Origin: Acidobacteriota bacterium
GTDB lineage: Bacteria > Acidobacteriota > Terriglobia > Terriglobales > Acidobacteriaceae
Length of the DNA stretch: 25,317 bases
Reading direction: 5' to 3'
Assembly: GCA_025353435.1 (NCBI GenBank)
Contig: JANXQR010000526.1
Coordinates: 1-25,317, forward strand
Made by a program: the position numbers and the translations under genes. The notes under the pieces were generated by a model that saw only the letters and a list, made by a program, of their open reading frames with translations, did no database searches and had not been told where the DNA came from. This document shows positions 16,666 through 24,407 of the stretch, in pieces (position 1 is the first letter of the stretch; the number at the start of each line of letters is the position of its first letter).

Positions 16666-18530
16666 GATGCGTGTACCAGGGTGATAGTGATGGTTTGAGC
16701 AGTGTCTCCAAGGTGGAACGAACACTCATCGAAGCGGGGAGGACCAAAACGCGCAGGTGGGTTGTCCGAGGCGCCTACCGGCTCGCTCGGTATGCCGATA
16801 AAGTTGTGATCGAGCTTCTGATTGTTGTTAAGGTCTTCGTAAACAGTGACGGCATAGATGCCCGGCGGGAGATCGGTATCAATGCGGAGGTGCTGGGCGT
16901 TAGAGGGGATGGGAAGAAATCCGTGACGGAGTGCCTTATCGCGGTCACCAGGAAATCCGGAAGACGAGGCGAAGACGAGGTAGGCTAACTCGCCGTGTGC
17001 CTGCTGCGTGAGGCGGACGTCAATGGTGAGATGCGTCTCCGTTTTGGGTTGCGCTGCGAGGGCGAGAGGAAGTACCGCACTGACCAGGAGTGGCAGGAGC
17101 AGACGGCTGAGGCGTCCCAGAAGACCGGTCGCCCCGTGCCGGAATCTGATCAGGCTGGCAAGTTGGTGCCTGGTGCGGCTATTGAATGGGAACCAGTTGA
17201 TTTCGCGAGTGCGGCGATCGTTCGCGACCATGATGGTCCTCAAGCGCGAGAAAGAGCGCAGACCTTCGGGGCCGTGATAGCGGCCGTAGCCGCTTAGACC
17301 ATTTCCGCCAAATGCAGCATGAGGATTTGCAATGTTACGGATGACGTCATTGATGCTGCAGCTTCCGGCTGAGAGCTGGGCAGCGACGCGACGCGCACGC
17401 GCTTGATTGTGGGTCCAGATGCTGCTGCTGAGCGCGAAGGGGCTCGCGTTAGCAAGTGCAATGGCTTCGGCCTCCTCTCGGAAAGAAGCCACACAGAGCA
17501 CGGGGCCGAAGGATTCTTCAGTAAGGATGCGGGCCTCGGCGAGAACGCCAGTGAGGAGCGTCGGCTCATACGCGACCCTGGCAGGATCTTGCGGCCAGTG
17601 CAGCGTGGCTCCGCAGGAGAGTGCGTCTTCGACCTGGGCGCGAACATCAGATCGCGCGTCCTCAGTCAGGGGGCAGATATCTGCATCTGGATCAGTATTA
17701 ACGCGAAGCATCGAGATGCGATGCTTTAGGCGGGCAAGAAACGCGTCATAGATGGACGCTTCAAGATAGACACGTTTGACTGCAACGCACACGCGTCCTG
17801 CATTGGAAAAGGCGCCGTAAGTGATGCCTTCAACGGCTCGGTCTAAATGGCAGTCCGCAAAAACGAGGCTTGCATCCTTCCCTCCGAGTTCAAGGACCAT
17901 GGGGATGAGGTGCTTTGCGGCGCGTTCTGCGATCTGCTGACCGTGACGGCTGCTGCCAGTGAAGAAGATGAAGTCCGGGCGAGCATCAATGAGGGCAGCG
18001 GATTGTTCGGGACCGTCATACAACACCTGCACCATGTCGGGAGGCAGATTCGCTTTTACGCAAAGTCTCGCGATGAAAGTCGCTGTTTTGGGAGTGCGCT
18101 CGGAACACTTCAGCACCACTGCATTGCCCGCAGCGAGCGCCGTAATAAGCGGAATTACAGATAGTTGGAAAGGGTAATTCGACGGGCCGAAGATCAGAGC
18201 CACGCCATGCGGCTCGAAGGATGTCTCAAAGCGAGCCCCATGAAACAAGAAAAACGACTTACCGATGCGGCGCGGACGCAATAGACGCGCTGCATGGGAC
18301 TCGTAGTAGCGAAGATGTTCCAGAGTGACGAGCACATCGCCGGAGAGAGCGTCCAGCAGTGGTTTCGAAGTTTCACGTGCGATGGTCTCGGCGATTGATT
18401 TGCACTGAAGGGCGATCTCGTGGCGCAAGTTTTCCAGAATGCCGCACCGGCGTGAGACCGTCAGTGCGGCCCACGCGGGTTGCGCAGCACGGGCTCGGGC
18501 AAGAATCCGACCTGAGGTGGCAGCGGTCAT
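16662..18530 (-). CDS. Aldehyde dehydrogenase fused to a membrane segment and a DUF2141 domain
   Basis: A 622-aa fusion. Residues ~1-460 are an aldehyde dehydrogenase with GPSNYPFQLSVIPLITALAA, the cofactor motif FFTGSSRHGQQI, catalytic Glu214 (MVLELGGKDAS), catalytic Cys248 (FSNAGRVCVA) and EESFGPVL. In this operon it should oxidise the C30 carotenoid aldehyde to the acid, as AldH does in staphyloxanthin synthesis. After a basic stretch (INWFPFNSRTRHQLASLIRF) comes a hydrophobic helix at ~474-493 that looks like a signal peptide or anchor. Residues ~499-619 are a DUF2141 domain (GIYAVTVYEDLNNNQKLD; GIPSEPVGASDN). No in-frame ATG, GTG or TTG is visible near the linker, so a separate DUF2141 start is unlikely. 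ATGA overlaps on both sides. Confidence 0.9.
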   Translation of the reverse strand: MTAATSGRILARARAAQPAWAALTVSRRCGILENLRHEIALQCKSIAETIARETSKPLLDALSGDVLVTLEHLRYYESHAARLLRPRRIGKSFFLFHGARFETSFEPHGVALIFGPSNYPFQLSVIPLITALAAGNAVVLKCSERTPKTATFIARLCVKANLPPDMVQVLYDGPEQSAALIDARPDFIFFTGSSRHGQQIAERAAKHLIPMVLELGGKDASLVFADCHLDRAVEGITYGAFSNAGRVCVAVKRVYLEASIYDAFLARLKHRISMLRVNTDPDADICPLTEDARSDVRAQVEDALSCGATLHWPQDPARVAYEPTLLTGVLAEARILTEESFGPVLCVASFREEAEAIALANASPFALSSSIWTHNQARARRVAAQLSAGSCSINDVIRNIANPHAAFGGNGLSGYGRYHGPEGLRSFSRLRTIMVANDRRTREINWFPFNSRTRHQLASLIRFRHGATGLLGRLSRLLLPLLVSAVLPLALAAQPKTETHLTIDVRLTQQAHGELAYLVFASSSGFPGDRDKALRHGFLPIPSNAQHLRIDTDLPPGIYAVTVYEDLNNNQKLDHNFIGIPSEPVGASDNPPARFGPPRFDECSFHLGDTAQTITITLVHAS

Positions 18531-20071
18531 ACTAGTGCCGGCTCCAGCCGCTTCGCGACGGGATATGGGACCTCATATTGCTCGCAGATCAGGTTGGCAG
18601 AGATACGTGCCGACTCAAAGATGGTGGGCAGTCCGCTGCCGGGATGCGTGCCTCCACCTACCAGGTAACAATTAGAGAACTCTTCAAATTTGTTGTGAGG
18701 GCGCAGGTAGAGCATCTGATCCCAGCTGTGTGCCATGTTGAAGGTGGCCCCCAGGAAGACGGAGTGCTGCTTCTCCCAGTCCTCAGGTGTGAGTATCCTC
18801 TCCTCACGAATGTGCGGCGTGACATCGCCGTAGGGCGTACGTTTGCGCAGGACGCGGAGAACGTACTCGCGACATTGCTGCTTGTATTCATGCCAGTTGA
18901 TGCCACTGGTGTTGTTGGCCACCGGGGCGAGGATGTAGAGCGCAGAGTGGCCCGCGGGCGCACTGGACGGGTCCGTCTTGCTCGAGTTTCGAATGTAAAC
19001 GGACATGTCTTCTGAGGTCGAACGACTATGCGAAATGTCTTCGATGTTCTTCTTGTAGTTGTTCGCGAAGACGATCGTGTGGTGCTCGACATCGTCATAT
19101 TCACGATCAAGACCGAGGTACATCATGAACGTCGAACATGAGAACTTTCGCTTGCGGAGGTTCGATGGCTTGTGGCGACGAAGATCCTTCTCATCGAACA
19201 GCATGCTCATAGCATGACCGAAGTCGGCGTTGAGTACGACGTCGTCACAGTAGATCTTTTCGCCGCTCGCAAGCTCAACGCCGCAGGCGCGCCGGCCATC
19301 AAGGAGAACTCGAGCGACCGGTGTAGAGGTGTGAATCTCAGCGCCCTCTTCACGGGCAACGTCTGCAAAGGCTTGGCTAATTCGGCAAAGGCCACCCATG
19401 ACGTGATACACGCCATGGGCGTGCTCCGTGTACGGAATCATGGTGAAAAGACCAGGGCAGTCCCACGGTGACATCCCGAGATATTTCGACTGGAACGTAA
19501 ACGCGAGGCGGAGCTCTTCTGAGTGAAAATAATCGGCGAGCACGTTGTGCAGCGAACGTCCTGCGGCAATATGGGGGGCGGCTGCGAGCAGCGTGGGACT
19601 GATCAGGCTGGCGAGAGTGCCGTACGGTTGCTGCAGACACGGATAGAGCTTTTCAAATCGAAGACTCTCGCGCTTCAGGAAACGGTCGAAGCCAGCGCTT
19701 TCGCCCGGGAAATGCTTTTCAATCTCCGCCTTCATAGCATTCGGGTCAGAGCGCGCAAGCATTGTCTTGTCTGGGAAATTGAGCGAGTACATCGGATCGA
19801 GCCGATGGAATTGCAGGTAGTCGCTCGAGCGGCGGCCTCCTTCAACAAAGAGCTCATCGAGCAAAAACTTCATCATCAGGAACGTCGGCCCCAGATCGAA
19901 GCTATACTCGCCAAGCCGGAGTTCTGCATTGCGCCCACCGATGACATCTTGCTTTTCGAAGACTTGAACCCGGAAGCCCCGCTGCGCAAGAAGCATCGCG
20001 GTGGCGAGTCCGCCAGGCCCGGCTCCCACGATTGCGATGTGCCTTTTTCTATCTCTTGGATCAAAGCTCAT
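18527..20071 (-). CDS. crtN: CrtN-type C30 carotenoid (diapophytoene) desaturase
   Basis: A 514-aa FAD-dependent desaturase, first gene of the operon. It has the dinucleotide motif HIAIVGAGPGGLATAMLLAQ, then FSFDLGPTFLMMK. A CrtN-like core reads TFQSKYLGMSPWDCPGLFTM, followed by IPYTEHAHGVYHVMGGL. The region CSTFMMYLGLDREYD and the C-terminal VGGGTHPGSGLPTIFESARI complete the fold. Overall it tracks staphylococcal CrtN, whereas the other flavoenzyme in the operon tracks CrtP. Its role is to introduce the conjugated double bonds into the C30 backbone, from dehydrosqualene or possibly squalene. The ATG at 20071 has only a weak G-rich site upstream. ATGA overlap with the ALDH gene downstream. 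Confidence 0.9.
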   Translation of the reverse strand: MSFDPRDRKRHIAIVGAGPGGLATAMLLAQRGFRVQVFEKQDVIGGRNAELRLGEYSFDLGPTFLMMKFLLDELFVEGGRRSSDYLQFHRLDPMYSLNFPDKTMLARSDPNAMKAEIEKHFPGESAGFDRFLKRESLRFEKLYPCLQQPYGTLASLISPTLLAAAPHIAAGRSLHNVLADYFHSEELRLAFTFQSKYLGMSPWDCPGLFTMIPYTEHAHGVYHVMGGLCRISQAFADVAREEGAEIHTSTPVARVLLDGRRACGVELASGEKIYCDDVVLNADFGHAMSMLFDEKDLRRHKPSNLRKRKFSCSTFMMYLGLDREYDDVEHHTIVFANNYKKNIEDISHSRSTSEDMSVYIRNSSKTDPSSAPAGHSALYILAPVANNTSGINWHEYKQQCREYVLRVLRKRTPYGDVTPHIREERILTPEDWEKQHSVFLGATFNMAHSWDQMLYLRPHNKFEEFSNCYLVGGGTHPGSGLPTIFESARISANLICEQYEVPYPVAKRLEPALV

Positions 20072-20132
20072 ACCCCAACCATAGGGTCCCCGGTGAGGTT
20101 ACGGCGGGAGTTGAGCTCTCAAAATGGAATCA

Positions 20133-20149
20133 TTTGCTTTACAAGCAAA
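20133..20149. promoter_or_regulatory. Perfect inverted repeat upstream of crtN, candidate operator
   Basis: TTTGCTT, spacer TAC, AAGCAAA: 7-bp perfect arms in the 138-nt gap between the XRE-cupin gene and crtN, about 62-78 nt before the crtN start. Position and size suit a dimeric repressor site overlapping a promoter, although no clear -35/-10 pair can be named. A role as a hairpin in the mRNA is an alternative. Confidence 0.4.
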
Positions 20150-20209
20150 GAAGTCAGCTTTGATTTCTGATCCGTAAACATGTCCAATTTCGCTGCTCAG
20201 CATGCTCTC

Positions 20210-20848
20210 CTACGTGGACGATGCCGTAGTGATCACAACTGCGGTGCACGGCGCATTGACCAGACTTCGATAGGCATGTTTCTGCAGCGAATCGAAGTAG
20301 ACAGAATCCCCGGCTGAGAGCTGGAATTTTTCAACACCGATCGTCATCTCCAGCTCCCCCTCGATGAGGTACAGCAACTCTACACCTGGATGAAAATGCG
20401 GTGTGAGTTTCTGCTCAGGCAATGAATGGAAATGTGCCAAGAACCCGTTCAGCTTCCGCTCGGTAGCACGGAAGTCCAGGCTTTCGAAGGACCACGAGGC
20501 AGAAGTTGATTTCGGATCGGATGGGAATACCTTGCGCTCATCGCGCCGTGAGATAGCCACAACGTGGCGCTTCCGCGGATCAGTGAAGAAGTAATCGAGT
20601 CCAACGCCGAAGACCAATGCAATACGCGTAAGTGTTGGCAAGGTCGGCACCAGTCGGCCATTCTCGAGGCGCGACAACATAGCAGGTGAAAATCCGGAGT
20701 GTTCGGCGAGCTGCGCGAGTCCCATGCTGCGACGCAAGCGCAAGGTGCGCAGCTTGTCGGCAATCGCATAAGGCCGGATCGACTCCTCCACTGTGGTTGC
20801 GTCAGTAGCTTTTGAATTATTTTTCAGGGTTTTAGACACCTTTTTCAT
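20210..20848 (-). CDS. XRE-family transcriptional regulator with C-terminal cupin domain
   Basis: A 212-aa one-component regulator. Residues ~31-86 form an XRE helix-turn-helix (LRRSMGLAQLAEHSGFSPAM; LSRLENGRLVPTLPTLTRIA). Residues ~138-206 form a small cupin barrel with the metal/ligand motif H151-x-H153-x3-E157 and His191 (HFHPGVELLYLIEGELEMTI). Regulators of this type bind a small ligand or metal in the cupin and repress or activate nearby genes. The ligand here is unknown. It lies upstream of crtN on the same strand, so it may regulate the carotenoid operon, and possibly itself through the paired repeats in its own promoter. The start is ATG 20848 with a GGTGG-like site. Confidence 0.9.
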   Translation of the reverse strand: MKKVSKTLKNNSKATDATTVEESIRPYAIADKLRTLRLRRSMGLAQLAEHSGFSPAMLSRLENGRLVPTLPTLTRIALVFGVGLDYFFTDPRKRHVVAISRRDERKVFPSDPKSTSASWSFESLDFRATERKLNGFLAHFHSLPEQKLTPHFHPGVELLYLIEGELEMTIGVEKFQLSAGDSVYFDSLQKHAYRSLVNAPCTAVVITTASST

Positions 20849-20858
20849 ATGCCACCGG

Positions 20859-20899
20859 ACAATTGAATCTGCATTAGCACCTTACTCACATTCAATTGT
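20859..20899. promoter_or_regulatory. Paired 10-bp inverted repeat, candidate autoregulatory operator
   Basis: ACAATTGAAT (20859-20868) and ATTCAATTGT (20890-20899) are exact reverse complements separated by 21 nt. Each arm contains the self-palindromic core CAATTG. Arm-to-arm spacing is 31 bp, close to three helical turns. The arms lie 10-50 nt upstream of the XRE-cupin start, downstream of its -35. This fits an operator bound by two dimers of the regulator. Formation of an RNA hairpin is an alternative. Confidence 0.55.
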
Positions 20900-20910
20900 T
20901 TTTGCGTTAC

Positions 20911-20916
20911 TGTCAA
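20911..20916 (-). promoter_or_regulatory. Consensus -35 hexamer for the XRE-cupin gene
   Basis: TTGACA on the minus strand, about 63 nt before the ATG. No good -10 is seen 16-18 nt downstream, where the upstream ATTCAATTGT arm falls in the spacer. If the promoter is real, repressor binding there would block polymerase. Confidence 0.4.
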
Positions 20917-21193
20917 GAATGTCCTGGAGCCGCAGTAACGCCTCTTTAGAGGCAAGCTCACATGCGCAATCAGTTGGTAAAAAGAAACGCGCGCTTTTCT
21001 TCACGAACCCTTTGCCCTGAGTGCTAAATCGCCAAGGCTGTAAATTGACCCTTGATTCTTCCTTTGGTAGTTCGGTGAGCGGGTTGGCCTGTTGGCAACA
21101 GTTGACAGTTCAGGTTGTGCGATGTCCTTGCATGCAGGCGAGGTGGTCGGACGTGCTAACGGAGGAGCCAGATTGGGTAAACAAGCTCTCTGC

Positions 21194-21199
21194 TATACT
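21194..21199 (+). promoter_or_regulatory. Candidate -10 element of the lipoprotein gene
   Basis: TATACT, five of six consensus bases, about 67 nt upstream of ATG 21267. A TTGGGT hexamer 15 nt upstream is a poor -35, so the assignment is tentative. Confidence 0.35.
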
Positions 21200-21266
21200 C
21201 CTCGGAACTCCCTGACACTCTATTTGCTTTAATCCCTCAATTCTGGACCATGGAAGAGACGCCGGT

Positions 21267-23587
21267 ATGCGATTCCTTTACATCCCCACTTTTTTCTGTT
21301 TGCAGCCTTGGCGGGTTGCGGTGGTGGCAGTGGCGGAACAGGGACAGGTTCGACGGGTGGCTCCGGCGGGTCAGGCGGAGGCCCTTCGTTTCAGCCGCGG
21401 CCGTTTCCCGGGGACTATTTTGTCACTCCTCCTTCGTCGGAATATGGCTCGATTTTCCCGGGCAACGTAGTCTACGATCCAGCCCTCAAGGAGTTCTTCT
21501 TCAGCAATCCGTGGTTGAACGAGGTCGAGGCCTATTCCACGATAGATGGCCACCGCGTTGGGGCAGTGTCGGTGCCCGGAGCCATGGGACTTAGCCTTTC
21601 GCCCGACGGAACTAAAATGGCGGTCGGTACGAACACGCCTCACATCTATTTCGTGGATCCTGCGGCGCTGCATGTTACGGGTGAAGTCAAAGTTCCTCCT
21701 ACAGTCTTGGATCCTGCAGACGGACAAGAACCCGTATTGCCTTTTCTGATGGCGGCGGGTCCGATGCTGATCGAGACGGCAAGTGCCAATTCGATCGCAG
21801 CCGGCTTAGGCAATCTGCTCTCATACGATCCCGCCAGCGGCGCATTCGCGCAAGCAAATCCGCCCGGAGCGGATGTCGGCATTTACGGCTCAACGCCGGC
21901 GCGATCGCTCGACGGAAACTACCTGGCTGTCATCACGCTCGGACAGACCGCCTTGCAGATGGCCGTTTACTCTGCTCAGGCTCAGGCGTACATCGGCGTG
22001 ACGCCAGGACAGTACAACCTTAGCGCTGTTGCGGCGAATCCGGATGGTTCGCAGTTCGCCACGGTCGGAACTCCCTCTTTCGCCAGCGGCGGGCACTCCA
22101 TTACGTTTTGGAACCGCAGCCTTCAGCAGCAGGCGCAGTACGCGACGCAAGACACCAACATCGTTTACAGCCGCGACGGCAAGTACCTCTATGCGCGCGA
22201 GTTGCTCGATGTCCTCGCACTCAATGCGCAGACCGGTGTCCCTGCCGGATATCAGGGTCTCTCCATCGCGACAATGCAGCCGGGGGCTCTGTGGGATACG
22301 GACGAAAGCAACCGCGTCTACGGAATCACCGACCTGGGGGCGTTTGTGGCGAGCGTGGCACAGCTGCAACCGACCGTTCCGCAAATGCCGGCCTTCCTCG
22401 AAGACTCCATCGGGACCTCGATCGGAAACCCGAACGAGGGACCATTGTCAGGTGGCACCCAGGTGCAGTTTGTGCCGTCCTCGACCGGCGCGGGAAGCGC
22501 GGATGGAGTTGGCTCCACGATGGAAGCTTACTTTGGCTCGACTCCAGCTACGAACGATGTGGTGGCGCCGTACCCCTCCTCTTCCGACGGAGGTAATTTC
22601 CTGACTGCGACCGCTCCCGCAGCCGCGGTTAACGGCCCGGTAACCGTGCTGATGACCGACGCCAACAACAATGCCGTGCTTTTGCCCGGTGCCTATTCCT
22701 ACGGTCCGCACTCGCACTGGATCGATCCATCGGCGGTTCCCGCGAGCGGAGGGACTGCCACCACACTTGGGGCCGATGGCCTGAAGCCGCTGGACCTAAG
22801 TAACCCATCGGTGACAATTGGTGGCGTGCCGGCCGTGATAGTCCCGCCCACCGTTATAGGCGGGGATTCATGGAGGGCGCTTCAGATGCATGTGCCAGGC
22901 GGCAATCCGGGATGGGCGGATCTCAAGTTGTCGCTGGGTGATGGTACATCCGAGACAACGAAGAGCATGGTGCAGTACCTTGCACAAGACGTGACGTTGA
23001 CCAGTGCGGCATATACCAGCGCCGTTTACGACTCGTTGCGGGATCGCTTCTACCTGACTGGGTCTGACAATACCATTGCGGTGTTTAATCCGGGGACGCA
23101 GACCCTGCTTCAACCGATGCAGTCGTCATCTGTCAGTTCCAGCGCGGTGCTGGGTTCCCTCGCACTCACGCCTGACAATATGAAGCTGTTGGCTTCCGAT
23201 CCGACCGATCACAGCGTTGTCGTCTTCGACCTCACCAACAACTCCAGCAAGGCTGTAAACGTCATGCTCTCTTCGGATGGAGTAGCTACAATCTCCGCCC
23301 CCATGCCCATTGTGGCCCTGACCGGGAACCAGGCCTTTGTGCTCCTGACGCCGTGGGCGCAGAACGAAGTGCGTCAGGTCGATCTTGTGCAAATGACGGT
23401 GCGAGTGCGGACGGATGTGCAGAATCCCGGCTTGTTTTTAATCCCGCCCTCGACAATGTCGGCGAGCACAGATGGAAGCGTAGCCCTCCTGGGCGCAGCA
23501 AGTCCAGCCTTCAATACGCAGTTCTATGCCTGGAGATACGACGCGGCCTCCGATGTATTCAGCGCGCCCGTGAACCTCGGTTATTGA
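21267..23587 (+). CDS. Beta-propeller/IPT lipoprotein, frameshifted in the signal peptide and cut by in-frame TGA
   Basis: The intended start is ATG 21267, preceded by GGAAGAG at 21252-21258. It reads MRFLYIPTFF and then runs out of frame at a six-T tract (21290-21295). One more T would give MRFLYIPTFFLFAALAGC, a proper lipoprotein signal with lipobox LAGC. As written, the long frame starts only at TTG 21308, without a signal. After a Gly/Ser/Thr linker come beta-propeller-like repeats (NVVYDPALKEFFFSNPW; GLSLSPDGTKMAVGT), then IPT/TIG-like segments (GPLSGGTQVQFVPSS; VPASGGTATTLGADG), then more propeller-like repeats (TSAVYDSLRDRFYLTGSDNT). The frame ends at TGA 23585-23587 but continues in frame to 24142. 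The role of such lipoproteins is unknown; surface binding is a guess. Confidence 0.75.
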
Positions 23588-24142
23588 GGGCCAGGTGAGG
23601 TCGCCGTGAATGGAGACGGCGCAGTTCTGTGGGTGGGTGCATCCACCGTCGATCAGAACCTTTTGCCGCTGGTTCCCTCGAGGTTCGGCGGGACGAACAC
23701 TTTCCTGCCCGGAGCGGGAGGCCTGCTTTACAGCGCCGCGAGTCAAGTGCAAATATCCGATACGCGCAACGGAAGAATGCTCCTGAGCATGGCGCCTCTT
23801 CCCACGTACGCCGCAGCATTCGCGGTCGATCCCAGTGGCCAAAAGATCCTGGTATGTGCCGGCACCTCGCTGAACTATTACGAACTTGCTGTTGTTCCGC
23901 TGGCGGTGGGGACAGTCAATCCCTCAGATGCAACCCCCGGAACAGCTCTCACCATCCGCGGAAACGGATTTGTGGCAGGAACCACGGCGACAATCGCGGG
24001 GAGGAGTGCGTCATGCACCCTGGTGGATGGCCAAACCCTGCAATGCACGTTGCCCAAGGTCAATGCCGGCATGGCTCCCATGACGCTGAGCAATCCGGAT
24101 GGGCAGACCTACTCGTTAGAGGCTGGAGTAGATGTCAAGTAG
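23588..24142 (+). pseudogene. C-terminal remainder of the lipoprotein: propeller end and IPT/TIG domain
   Basis: This is the same frame as the preceding CDS after TGA 23585. The sequence around the stop (PVNLGY, stop, GPGEVAVNGDGAVLWVG) reads smoothly if TGA replaces TGG (Trp). The segment finishes a propeller-like repeat (YAAAFAVDPSGQKILVCAG). It ends with a clear IPT/TIG domain (VNPSDATPGTALTIRGNGF and TLPKVNAGMAPMTLSNPDGQ). Separate translation is unlikely, since the best internal start lacks a ribosome binding site and a signal peptide. The repaired gene 21267-24142 would encode about 958 aa. Confidence 0.75.
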
Positions 24143-24407
24143 AGATGTCTTGGGGCTAGTCAATGAACGCACAATCGCCAATGCGCTCGTTGAGCCCTCT
24201 CGCGCAGAATTCTAGGTTACGGTTGCAGTAGGGACGACCATCGCTGATCGCCCCCCTGCGCAGATCCGTACGAGCCTGAGACCACGCAGGTCCTTTCCAC
24301 ACTCCAACCCGTGAGACAATCTTTGCGCCACCGAACTGAGATTATGGCCGGATACCTGTTTCGAGAGAATGGACAAGCCGGGAGGTTCTTACTGGCTCCG
24401 AATCAAC
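24143..24407. other. Convergent intergenic region
   Basis: 265 nt between the 3' ends of the lipoprotein remnant and the porin. No frame looks coding and no strong bidirectional terminator is evident. Confidence 0.4.

Larger units (their letters stand above)
20849..21266. other. Divergent intergenic region between the regulator and the lipoprotein gene
   Basis: About 418 nt with no convincing gene. The left part holds the paired ATTCAATTGT repeats and a consensus -35 for the regulator. The right part holds a TATACT hexamer at 21194-21199 and the GGAAGAG ribosome binding site for the lipoprotein gene. The middle (about 20930-21180) shows nothing I can name. Confidence 0.5.

Noticed and set aside
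8693..23587. Alternative genetic code as explanation for the in-frame stops
   Set aside because: One lesion is TAG and the other TGA, while neighbouring genes end normally with TGA and TAG, so reassignment does not fit.
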